A stretch of 64,000 nucleotides of DNA from Coprinus comatus (lineage: Eukaryota; Basidiomycota; Agaricomycetes; Agaricales; Agaricaceae). Of the stretch, positions 24,202 to 34,585 are shown one piece after another (position 1 is the first letter of the stretch; every line of letters begins with the position of its first letter). The position numbers and the translations under genes were made by a program. Under the pieces are notes generated by a model. It saw nothing but the letters and a program-made list of their open reading frames with translations, searched no databases and had not been told where the DNA came from. The stretch spans positions 558,001 through 622,000 of the forward strand of contig JAWPGT010000008.1 in NCBI GenBank assembly GCA_034638255.1, given 5' to 3'.

Positions 24202-25242
24202 ATGGTAAGTTTTCTTGTTGAATGGGCTAGCGTTGATGTTGTTTTCTGTTCTTTTACTTGTGTTAATTGGTTGAGTGTTGAACTAATATCTTAATCTAGC
24301 CAACGCAAGTGCAAAACAGACCCTCTTCTGCCGATTCCCGTGTAGGGCTCGACAAGTATCCAGCCCATCATCAGCCAATGCCGCACGACCGGGACCATGC
24401 ACAAGCCAGGTTCAATCTACAGCACAGAGAAGCGTTGCGATTAGCACTAGGTAGCATATTGGCGCCTGTGAGTAGCGTTACCTATGTCACTCCTAAGATT
24501 TATTAAAAATGGCTGGTAGAAACGACCTAGTAACTCGAGAACGCCTTCTTCTGGAACTGCGAGTCCAAATCCTGTGCATTCTGGAACATACACGCCATAC
24601 ACTCCTGCTACGCCAGCACTACCACACACCCCCTCTTTGGATGCTTCACATGAGAATCCATTTGCACGACATCACTATGGCTATCCTCATCTCCACCCAA
24701 CACATCCACCATCTAAACTAGGTCGCATAGTGAGCCTCAGCTCCTGTTGATAAAGGATCCGTCGCTGATAGATCTTCTAGGAATCGCATTCGGAATCTGC
24801 TGATACTGATACAACAGTTCAACCAACATCTGCATCTCCATCACACACGCCACCAACACTGCCATCCTCTCCTCGTTGTTTACCTATGAACATAAGCCGA
24901 CGACCATCATCTCCGCCCTCTTCTTGTCAGAGTCCCCAACTGCTGCCTGCGTCTCCCCCTATGCCATTAACACCGAGTGCAGATGTGCTGGATATAGGAC
25001 CTTCTGCCCTCCCTGCTCCTTTGTCATTGGCTTCAACAACGGAAAGTCGTGATCCAGGAACTCAAATGGAAACTTCGCATGGTCACAGCGATAGTCTCCC
25101 AGATATAGTTGTTACTGCACATGGCGCCACTGTGGCCGAGACCGGCGATGGAGCTAATTCTGGAAACGCACGGGCCAAGTTTATCAAGACATTGCAGAGC
25201 AAACGAGCATGGGATGCATTAATTCATGGTTCATTTTCGTGA
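24202..25242 (+). CDS. disordered S/T/P-rich protein with a conserved-looking C-terminus
   Basis: Four exons: the first codes only for ATG (24202-24204), followed by a 96 bp intron and exons beginning at 24301 (PTQVQNRPSSADS), about 24531 (KRPSNSRTPSSG) and about 24781 (ESHSESADTD). The protein of about 290 residues is rich in Ser-Pro and Thr-Pro (YTPYTPATPALPHTPS, SPSHTPPTLPSSPR), potential proline-directed kinase sites, with a His-rich patch. The only ordered-looking parts are HREALRLALGSILAP near the N-terminus and the C-terminal ARAKFIKTLQSKRAWDALIHGSFS. No known domain recognised. Probably an intracellular regulatory protein. Confidence 0.65.
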
Positions 25243-25423
25243 GATATCTGTATTATCGAGCTGTATTTGTACCTTATTTTTTGTATGACATCACACGTCG
25301 CAATGCGGGGAATCCGCTTAAGCCGAGTCGCCGACCACCTCCGAACGAGTTTTACCGAGATAGGAAACTGTATAATTTATTAGATTAATCACTGATCTCA
25401 ATTTGCACTTTCGCTTCTGTCCC

Positions 25424-27459
25424 ATGGATCCATTCAATACCTACCAGACTCCTCTCTCCAGGTCAGTCTTTTTTTTGTAGTTGATTGCCAGCTGCTCTTA
25501 CGGGAAATGTAGCCGCTATGCGAGCAAGGAGATGGCCCATTTGTTCTCTCCTGCTGTTAGTTTCAAGAGTTCTTGCCAGTTATAGGGTTTTGTTGGTTGA
25601 CTCTTGAGGTGTAACAGAAACGCTTCCGTACATGGAGGGAATTATGGCTCAACCTTGCTGTTGCTGAAAAAGAACTCGGTCTGCCCATCCCCGATGAAGC
25701 TATCGAACAAATGAAGGCCAACCTCGTGTGTCCAAGTCTTAGTCGTTCCACAATAACTGGTGTTCATAAATATATAGGATTTAACTCCCGAACAATTTGA
25801 GATCGCTGCCATCGAAGAAAAGAAGAGGAGGCACGATGTTATGGCTCATGTACACACTTTCGGAAAGGTCGCTCCTGCGGCTGCCGGTATCATCCAGTAT
25901 GTCAAACCTACAGCCCCTATCCAAAGTTTTCAACTCATTATCCAAGTCTGGGAGCTACCTCTTGCTATGTGACTGAGTACGTTTTTCTTCTATTTACTGG
26001 ATATATGCGTGGTTGCTGACAGTATTTTCATCGACCAGTAATGCCGATCTCATTTTCCTCCGTACTGGACTTACTTACCTCATTCGGTCTCTCGGAATCT
26101 TGATCTCCCGTCTTTCCAACTTCGCAGCTCAATACCGAGATCTTGCTACACTTGGATTTACCCACTTCCAACCTGCTCAATTAACTACTGTGGGCAAACG
26201 TGCGACTTTATGGATTCAGGTTTGTCTTACATCACTTCTTTTTCTAAATATATGCGCTGAAAAAAGTATTGTAGGAATTGCTCTGGGATCTTCGTAATCT
26301 TAAACGTGTCAGGGATGATATTGGATTCAGGGGCGTTAAGGGGACTACTGGTACTCAAGCTAGTTTCTTGACTTTGTTTGACGGTGATCATGAAAAGGTC
26401 AGTTTTCTGAATATTTATACTCGCATATATTCCGTAGATTTGAACGCTATATTAATTAGGTCGAGAAATTGGACAGTCTTGTCACTAAACTCTCCGGCTT
26501 CGAATACGCCTACCCCGTCACTTCTCAGACTTATTCTCGAAAAATCGATGCCGATGTTCTTGCCCCGTTGGCTTCTTTGGGTGCTACAGCTCACAAGATT
26601 GCGACTGACTTGAGGTTGTTGGCTAACCTTAAGGTATTTATAATGTCATCTTCTGCGGCAATGTCACTTACATTATAAAACAGGAAGTTGAAGAACCGTT
26701 CGAATCGACTCAGATTGGAAGTTCCGCTATGGCATACAAGCGTAACCCCATGCGTTCTGAACGTGTTTGCAGTCTTTCCCGTCACCTGATGGTCCTTCAC
26801 CAAAATGCTCTCATGACCTCCAGCGTTCAATGGTTCGAGCGCACTCTCGATGACAGGTCTAGACCACTTTCTTCCGTCCCCTTTGTCGTTCCTTACTGAT
26901 CTGTCTTGTCAGTGCTAACCGAAGGATCACTCTTCCTGAGGCTTTCCTCACTGCTGATATTGTCCTTTCGACACTCCAAAATGTCTCTGAGGGTCTGGTT
27001 GTGTACCCCAAGGTTATTGCTCGCCGTATTTCCCAAGAATTGCCCTTCATGGCTACTGAGAATGTAATCATGGCCATTGTCAAGAAGGGGGGTGACAGGC
27101 AAGAAGCTCATGAGAAGATTCGCGTACGTTTCGATTTTTCAGCTTCTTACATGCACATACCACTTGGAATTCATATTCATACCTCTTTGATCATTATATT
27201 ATAGGTACTCTCACACGAAGCTGGATATCAAGTGAAACAACTTGGCCTTGAAAATGATCTTATTGATCGCATTAAAGCTGATTCTTACTTTGACCCTATT
27301 AAAGGAGATCTTGATGCTTTGCTTGATCCTCAAAGTTTCATTGGACGTGCACCTGAACAGGTTGATAGTTTCTTGAAGAATTGGGTTGAACCTGCGCTCG
27401 CGGATGAGGAGTTGAAGGTCGCTATTAGTGAAAGTCAAAAGGTTGAGTTGAGTGTTTAA
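25424..27459 (+). CDS. ADE13: adenylosuccinate lyase
   Basis: About nine exons encode a protein of usual length (about 480 residues). It starts [20 protein letters not shown] and contains [13 protein letters not shown] (HVH general acid region), [31 protein letters not shown], and the fumarase/aspartase-superfamily signature [15 protein letters not shown]. It splits succinate off SAICAR and adenylosuccinate, steps 8 and the last step to AMP of purine synthesis, in the cytosol. Introns are short and all joins keep the frame. No anomalies seen. Highly conserved, so the identification is secure. Confidence 0.96.
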
Positions 27460-28510
27460 GTTTAAAAACAATGATAAGGAGGGGACTTTGTTATTTTGTG
27501 GTGGGAAAAAATATGTTATGTGTGGTTGTTAAAATGAAACGAAACGAGTTTTCAAGTCTTGTGCGTATTGTTATGCTTGTATTTCGTTTGTTTCGTGGCC
27601 CGCAGTAATCTATTTAGTATATAAAATTTAATTTTGGGTGTATTTTGGACGAAGGGTGATTGGGGAAGTTTGAGAAGGGTTAATATATTTGGTTCCAAGC
27701 TTGCAAGGAGACATCTATTACTTATATGTGCAGAGGTAGTAATGTATAAATGTCAAATGGGGGAAACTTATTAGAATTTTGTCCTCAATGCCTATTAAGA
27801 CTCGAGTTAGCATTGTCGGGATCCTGTGTATGAACCATGAACCTACTAGCGCCCTTGAAGAATGAAATTAATCATTTTAAGTTTATAGATAGATTATCGG
27901 ACGGCTTTTGATCACTTTGCATATTACATGTCTGACAGATGACTCAAACGCTACTATCATCAATCAACTAAGTACTAGATGTACACTGAGTATCATGACT
28001 CAGGCTCCTATATCATAGAATCAACTTAGCGTGATAGGTAGTAAGGTATGTATTTGAGAAAATGCCGACGGCTCTAAGTCTGTATATCTATAATTGTACA
28101 CGAGCCGCGCGAGTGCCGATGTCGGAAACGGGAATCACGGCGTTGAAAACTTGGAGCGCTTGGACTAAGTTGATCATTAAGCTATACGTTAGATGACAAC
28201 GGGTGGGCTGATGATCTTGACTGGCTAAGGGGAATCAAAATTTTGAGTAAGTATACTACGTAGGTTGTATCCTGTATCCATGATTGTTGACTACACAGCT
28301 TGAGGTCTCAATTCCCCCCTCTTTAACGTTGAACGTTCATCATCTGTAATTGTTTTGTCAAGTGTCACTACAATTCTTGGGTAGACTATGTAAGTAAAAA
28401 AAAATTTCCTCTAAATGACTATAAAATACTGAAAGCCCTTTAATAAATTTAAATAACAGTGAGCTGCTTACTACAAGGCTATATAGCTTATAGTAATAAG
28501 GAAGCGGACA
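27460..28510. other. intergenic, no supported gene
   Basis: About 1.05 kb between adenylosuccinate lyase and the first membrane-protein paralogue. AT-rich, with scattered short direct repeats such as CTAGATGTACACTGAG-like words, and no convincing ORF. It presumably carries the ADE13 3' UTR and the next promoter. Confidence 0.4.
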
Positions 28511-30140
28511 ATGTCTCAAGTTAATCCAAGTAGATATTTTGTTGTGGACGATCATGATCCTTCTATTTCATATTCTGGTCCTGCTTGGTTTCGGGATCGG
28601 CAGCTTGGAGGAGAGTATTCGAAAGGAAGTAGTGGAACATTTGAAAATGGTTCGGTTTCATTTTCGTTTGAAGGTAAGTCACTCTTATGTACACTTTTTT
28701 TTTGGGGCGTCTTTGGAATTTGAATACACGTAACTTTGGTTCAGGTCCAAGTCGAGGATATATAGGTGCCTATGGAACTTTACCAATCCAATCTTCGACA
28801 ACTCCTAATTGGACTTGTTCCATTGATGGTGTTCAACTTAATGATCCCATGTTGGCATTGGCAGGACTTCCAATACCAACAGAATCATCAGAGGATTATT
28901 GGCCATTTTGTCAAGGATATACTGGACCTAATGAAGGCACGCATATATTGAATATCGATATACGTTCACCACCAGATATAACGTTTCCATTCTATTTGAG
29001 TTATATCGTTTATGAACCCCGTCTAGCATCATTAATTTCGAGTCAGACTCAGTTCGAGGAGGAGTTTCTTGTTGGTGAAAATGTTGAAGATGAAAATATT
29101 GATTTGTGGATTTGGGGAATTGATCAAGGTTTTAATTTTTCGGGACAATGGGATGCTATACCTAATTCGAATGCAACTTCAAGTAGAAGTGGTTCTTCAC
29201 TTCGTTTGGATTTTCTTGGTGAGTATAGTAAATATTGTGATTTTAAAGTCTTAAACAACCCTGATTCTCGTCCGACAATGGCTCCCGCTTTAATTATCGA
29301 TTCCCCCCCCCCCTCTCTCTCTCCCCAGGTCATTCAGTGAGCTTCTTCACGCGTACCACCAATAATTTTCTCAATCGCGCTTCATTGGCAACATACCAAG
29401 TTGATGAAGGAATACCAACCATCTTTCAAACACCAAGATCAAACACTACAGGTTTTTTATTCAAAACGCCTGACCTTGAATTCGGCAATCACAGCCTAAC
29501 ACTGATCGACCAGGCAATTGGGTTTTCATATCTAAACATTGATCATGCTATAATCCATCGGTCACTTTCGAGTTCTTCTACTGTTACAAACGGTAATGGG
29601 TTGAGCCGACTTCAAGTTATTGGATTGGCTGTAGCACTTCCATTGATTGTTCTGATACTTTGTGGTTGTGGTTTTTTCTTTTGGAGGTATCGTAGACGGA
29701 AGACTGGATTGGAAGGAAGGAGGAAGGAGGAAGAATTGATTTTTACACCATTTATACTTCCACCACCGACTCATTCTCATCACCAAACTTTGCCAATTGT
29801 TCAACATCATACTACTACAAAGGAGAAACAGGAAAACCAAAATCTTCAATTTGATCCAACCAATCCTATAGCACTACTACCACCAACGGGTCTAGGATCG
29901 AGTGGGCCTTCATCTTCTACTACCATGCTTAACACCAACATACCTGTACCTGCTATCATCTCTACGACTCTACAACATAATATTTCAACTGGGGATATTG
30001 CTCGTCCGTCAGTTAATCCATTGACATCTGATGGTCCTAATGTAGTTAGTAGTATACGGCCAGAACCGATTCGTGAAGTAGATAGTGGGGTGAGACGTTT
30101 GGATCCAGAAATTTTACCACCGTTGTATACTGCTCATTGA
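28511..30140 (+). CDS. single-pass membrane protein, PPxY-tail family, paralogue A
   Basis: Three exons (28511-28673, 28745-29218, 29329-30140) give 482 residues. The extracellular N-terminal half carries two similar beta-rich modules: module 1 from FVVDDHDPSISYSGPAWF to YIVYEPR, module 2 from FNFSGQWDAI to NIDHAIIHRS. Each has an IDG/VDEG turn and a G-x-H-x-L strand, and they resemble galactose-binding-like folds. One transmembrane helix follows (GLAVALPLIVLILCGCGFFFW) with a basic stop-transfer RYRRRK. The tail has IFTPFILPPP and ends in REVDSGVRRLDPEILPPLYTAH; LPPLY is a PPxY WW-domain ligand. No signal peptide is evident, so insertion may be by the single helix. Function unknown; paralogues lie at 30613, 34586 and 47388. 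Confidence 0.8.
29301..29327 (+). repeat. C11 plus CT tract in the second intron of paralogue A
   Basis: Eleven consecutive C followed by TCTCTCTCTC and CCCC directly before the acceptor AG. It is a pyrimidine tract of simple-sequence type, likely hypervariable in length. It lies inside the intron, so the length should not change the protein. Confidence 0.7.
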
Positions 30141-30612
30141 CTACTAATTTCTCTCGAGTTTTGGCGTTTTATTTTATTTATGTGTAATAGTAATGTGGTT
30201 GTTGGGTTGTTTTGTAGTATTGTTGATTTTAAGAACTCCGAATTTCAACTTTGTGCAGTTGTAGTTATGTATTCAATATATGTCAACTTAAAGTTTCTGT
30301 TTATCTGACACTTATAATGAAAAGGATTCAAGATAAATGTTGCTCGATGTCACACTATTCTAAGGATTCTGGAGTTCCTGTAATGTAGTGTGTATGTTGT
30401 AATCTATTTATTTGAATCGTCAATACAACTTTGCTAAGAACAAGTCGAACTTTAAATTCCATCAACTCATTACTACCTACAAAATTGCCCACCACAATGC
30501 TTCAAGAAAAACCAATTGCCTTTCATATCAATACATGAGTAGTATCGCGGTTAAGTTATGTAGTAAATTGTGATCTTAAATCCATCATAAGTCAAAGCTG
30601 AGTCAAAAGTAA
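30141..30612. other. convergent 3' region between paralogues A and B
   Basis: About 470 bp between two converging genes of the same family, AT-rich with T-runs. No coding sequence; probably both 3' UTRs. Confidence 0.45.
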
Positions 30613-32230
30613 CTAACTAGGGGTATAGAATGGGGGTAAACTTGAAGCAGGGTTCTGGAATCTGATACCACTGTCTACCTGACGATTAGGTTCTAGCGGC
30701 CCAATGTGTTGCATACCAGGAACAACCGGGGACAAAGCGACTGGGTGCGGCAGTGCCTGACCATAGGGACTCCAGACTGTAGTACTCACTCCAGAGGTAA
30801 CTGGAGAAGGAGAGGAAGTTGGTGATAACTCCGATGTACCAGCCCCAGAAGTTACAGATTCTGCCCTCCTACTAACCCCCATTACCACAGGACCGGTACC
30901 TGTTTGCCCATTTTGCTTCTCTCTTGGATAGTGGATATGTTGCACCAATGGCTGCTGCTGCTGCTGTTGTTGTAGGTGTTGTAGGTTGGGCGGAAGAGGG
31001 AAAGGGGTAAAACTTGTTTCTTGTGGATCTATCTCGTCACGGTTCATGGAGTCTTTGGACTGTTTTTGCTTGCGGTGTCTCCAAAACAATAATGCACCAG
31101 CGAGAAGAGTCAACACAGCCAAAGGGACAGCTACAGCAACCCCAATAGTTCCAGAACGACCTAATCCGCCACCGCCACCGTTTTCTCGGTTGTCTACTGA
31201 GTCAGTATTGTTGTTGTTGGATCCTCCTCTACCTGGTCCAGATGAATCGGTAACAGTTGTCATCACCGGAAAACTTCCGTTATGGATTAAAACGAAATTG
31301 ATTGATAGAGGTGAGGTTTGAGTACCGTCGGAGAGGTATGTAATTTCGAGACTATGCGCGCCAACTTCAAGTTCGGGTGTTGTGAACATTAGTTGATTGC
31401 CAAGTGTATCATTGACGCCGGTTGGTGGTCTCCAGAAGAACCTAGTTTCTTCTCCTCCATCAACGTGATAGCTCCCGGTGGAGCCGGTAGTTGCGTTCAT
31501 AGCCTCAATGAAGGCGTATGTGCTCACGGAAGAGCCTGAAGAATAATGGATAAAAAAGCGATATAAAAATTAGTAATGTCTTCTACACAGTTGCAACCAT
31601 TGACGTACCAACAAAGTCCAAACGAGCCGAAGCACCTTGCTGCCTCGTAATTAATGTATTTTCATTGAGAAGATCCCATTGACCTTCATAGTGAAAAGTC
31701 GGATCAGTGCTGAAAAGGAGGGCATCTACATTTTCATGGCGATCATTTGGACTGGGCTCATACATAAAGCGATCAAAATAAAAAGGAAAACTGGACGCTT
31801 CTGGGATGGTAATATCCATTCTGAACGTATGTTGGACGCCTTCAGTCATACGCCCATAACACATATACCAATTATTTGCAACTGCGTCCCCTGTACCATT
31901 GTAATTGGGAGCTTGAACACCATCAATCGAACATGACCAGGAAGGTGTTGTCGAGTTTCTAAACGGAACAGTACCCAAGGCAATTATATAGCCCTGACCT
32001 GCACACATTGAGATACGTCAGCTCGCCAACGACTTGGAAGTATTATGCTCACCTCTATATGTGAAGGTTAAGCTGCTGTTCTCTGAAACCACATGCTCTG
32101 TACCTCTGTACACATTGCCATTGAAACCAAAACCATTCCACCTTGCTTCGCGGGTCCAACCAGAGCCACTGTATGTAATCGAGGTATCCTCGTCGTCAAT
32201 AACCAAATATCGAGATATTCTAGAAGCCAT
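30613..32230 (-). CDS. single-pass membrane protein, PPxY-tail family, paralogue B
   Basis: Exons 32230-32053, 31998-31609 and 31535-30613 give 496 residues. It starts MASRISRYLVIDDEDTSITY, module 1 ends near FDRFMYEPSP, and module 2 runs from YEGQWDLL through TGSYHVDG and FTTPELEVGAHSL to LIHNGSFPV. A Gly/Asn linker precedes the helix IGVAVAVPLAVLTLLAGALLFW and RHRKQK. The tail has TSFTPFPLPPN, a short glutamine run from a CAG/CAA repeat (about 30950-30975), a PREKQNG motif shared with paralogue C (QREKPR), and ends RQVDSGIRFQNPASSLPPFYT. Closest to paralogue C, in the same orientation 4 kb upstream. Introns are phase 1 at the positions seen in the other members. Confidence 0.82.
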
Positions 32231-32776
32231 AGCTTCCAGGATGTAGCTTGTAGAATGAATGAATCGAGCAAACTGGAAAAGAGGGAGATGCTGTGCGCTT
32301 CAAATGCAAGTTGTTCCCTTAGCAGCGTTGCTAGCACTGGCGCTGAGGGTCTGGTGAGAGACAACAGGGCTTGGCGACGTATAAGTCATGTTGGCATTTG
32401 TGCGGCATATTCCAATTTTGAGTTTGTTAATGATCAGTACTCAGTCCGTATTCCACGAGCCGCGAACATTTATAACTTGAAAATCAGATGGCACAGGACA
32501 GTGAATGGATGTGTGAATTGTAACATACCCCTATCCAAGGTTCCGAAATTCTCACATAGAGGTAAAGCTGTTCCTGAGCTGTTCTGAAGCTTAAGAGCCC
32601 AACAAGTAGTGACACACAGCGCCCAGATATGCTCATTGTCTGATGCTTGTCAATGATGAGACAAGGTTGATCTATATCGATGAACGATCCTTTAATCATG
32701 ATGAATAGACAGCCATTGGCCAGGACATGGGGATGAGAAATTTCTTGTTACCGAGGTTGTCACTTGGTCTTTGTCT
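32231..32776. other. upstream region of paralogue B, no supported gene
   Basis: About 545 bp. Open frames on both strands are short and conflict with each other, and none has a recognisable motif. It presumably contains the paralogue B promoter. Confidence 0.35.
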
Positions 32777-33190
32777 TCAAGGTCCGCCATGAAGAGAACA
32801 CTGTATTACAAAAAAATACATATATTTGAACAATGGATGTAGATGTAGAATCGGACTCACAGTTGTCAATCGAAGGTGTACTAGCATCAATACAAAACCA
32901 CCGATATCCTGTGCGTAAAACACAAGGCGCCCGATCCCTTTTTCTATCCCACCTAAATAAATATAACCAGAATAATCATGTATTTTCACGGTAACGCGTT
33001 TATTCATAATATCGACTGAGGCGAGGTCTTCAACACAAGAAAGCCATAGGAGATCTGCGTCCCAGGTGGAATGAACAATAATTGTTGCAGCTGGGGTGAT
33101 GCCGAAAATGACACCAGCACCAGAACACAAGTGCAGGGGCTGATCCCGGTGATTGGGGCCTCTCCATTGGAAGCAAAATGCGCTAAATAG
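32777..33190 (-). repeat. decayed gene fragment, copy 1 of a dispersed pair (other copy at 59800-60130)
   Basis: On the minus strand this block reads GAGVIFGITPAATIIVHSTWDADLLW, then KRVTVKIHDYSG, then (in a shifted frame) WDRKRDRAPCVLRTGYRWFCID. The block at 59800-60130 gives the matching GFTPAAAFIVHSTWDAG, HVTMKLSDDF and WDRKRDRTYCVLYNGDWYLL. At DNA level GTGGGATAGAAAAAGGGATCGG is shared, as is most of the CACCTGGGA neighbourhood. In this copy the frame changes before WDRKRDR; the other copy stays open there but has a stop soon after. I do not recognise the family. It looks like a host gene family reduced to fragments rather than a transposon, as no terminal repeats were seen. Confidence 0.6.
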
Positions 33191-33508
33191 ATCGTATCTT
33201 GATAACTAAAAATGAGTGAGGTGCGGTTCTGATGAGAAAAGGGTGTACAAAGCCCCTGTCCATAGGAACAACGAATATGGTGAAGAGGTAGAAGTATACC
33301 GTTGCTGGAAGTATGAGATTGGAGCTGGTGGACAGTAGCTCATCACAATAATCTCATCTGTCGATGTCATGTACACCTGCGACTGTGCAGTGTCAGTAAT
33401 AATTAACAGCACGACTTAAGCATTGTTGACCACTCATTTATATGTAGTTGTTTTAAATTGAATGCAAATGTGGTTTTCGTCCTCCTTTGCCATTACTTCT
33501 GCAGCAGC

Positions 33509-33811
33509 TTACTCAGGTAGAAATAGTTGCAAATGTTTAGTATCCATGAACCGACAACCAGTCAAGAATTTTCCGGTCAACGCCACACCAAAACAATTTA
33601 TCATGTCCTTGTGATTCTTCACAACGGTCAGGAGTCGAGCTTCTAAAAAAGCCTCTTCCCCATGACCCAAGAGATCCCACTTGATATATAGAAATGAGAG
33701 TCTCTTGTCCTTTTCTGCCTGAGAGTTGGTATTTACAAACCAAAAACATGGATTAGCACTAACCTTCAAGGATAAGTAAATGTCGTCTGAGATCGGACGC
33801 ATCCCGGTCAT
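33509..33811 (-). other. possible exon of the same unrecognised gene, uncertain
   Basis: An open stretch reading DIYLSLKVSANPCFWFVNTN, then RLSFLYIKWDLLGHGEEAFL, ending in LQLFLPE. The composition is protein-like and it lies upstream, on the same strand, of the fragment at 32777-33190, so it could be a 5' part of that decayed gene. No known domain, no supporting splice pair found. Confidence 0.3.
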
Positions 33812-34034
33812 AGAGTCTTAGCTATACTGTCCCTGAGATATCAATCACAAGTAACCATCTCCCACCCAGAATGAATACCACATGTCTCAGATCTTCTAAT
33901 TCAATGATACGCTTCTCGAAGGTCAATAGTTTACTGGATGTATTACAAGTCTCTTGAGATTGTAACCATTGCAACGCCCAGTAATATAGTGTATTCTGTC
34001 ATCGGGCCTATATCGATCATAGATACAAGATTTT

Positions 34035-34331
34035 TTGCCATATCAGCTACATAGGGTTGTCGAGATTGAAAGGCTTAATGCCACGCACTACACGTCTGAT
34101 ATATATTTAGCCAGGAAGACAGTTGGCGATGAAGACAGCAACAACGGTACCATACTTGTATTTAACAACTCTCAGGCTCTCCATCCGAGATACTTGAATA
34201 TCTCATTTAGTAGTTCCAGAACTAGTGCCTGCATGCCAATTGAAGGTGTTAGTCTTTTGGAAGTGGATAGGACAACCAAGACCGAGAAGATTCGTGAAAT
34301 TCTTTCACGCATGACTGAATCCAAGATGTGA
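34035..34331 (+). CDS. small unrecognised protein or gene fragment, end repeated at 60105-60175
   Basis: 98 residues: MPYQLHRVVEIERLNATHYT, then NGTILVFNNSQALHPRYLN, ending KIREILSRMTESKM. No known domain. Its last 15 codons match a stretch at about 60105-60170 that reads KIP-stop-VLSRLTEPKK-stop, so this terminus occurs twice in the window, both times next to a copy of the dispersed fragment described at 32777. It may therefore be part of the same decayed unit. Whether it is expressed is unknown. Confidence 0.35.
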   Translation: MPYQLHRVVEIERLNATHYTSDIYLARKTVGDEDSNNGTILVFNNSQALHPRYLNISFSSSRTSACMPIEGVSLLEVDRTTKTEKIREILSRMTESKM

Positions 34332-34585
34332 GCTTTTGTACCATGGAAGACCAATTAATGGTTAATGAACCAATGAAACGTTGATCCTCGGCTTTTTATT
34401 CTTGGCCCACCTAGAAAACGTCCGGTAGTAGATATTGAATAGACCAAACATAATGAACAATGTAACAAATTATTACAAATTATACCATATCAAACTACAT
34501 ATACAGAAACAAAAAAACCAAGGAAATAACAGAATTTAAATTTAAATTTTTAACCACTAACAACAAAAATTTTCAATTGTTCATT

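Noticed and set aside
32777..33190. Dispersed repeat as a transposon
   Set aside because: No terminal repeats, target duplications, transposase or reverse transcriptase motifs are visible around either copy.
34035..34331. Idea that this frame is a complete functional gene
   Set aside because: Kept only as low confidence, because its end is repeated at about 60170 with stops, beside copies of the decayed dispersed fragment.
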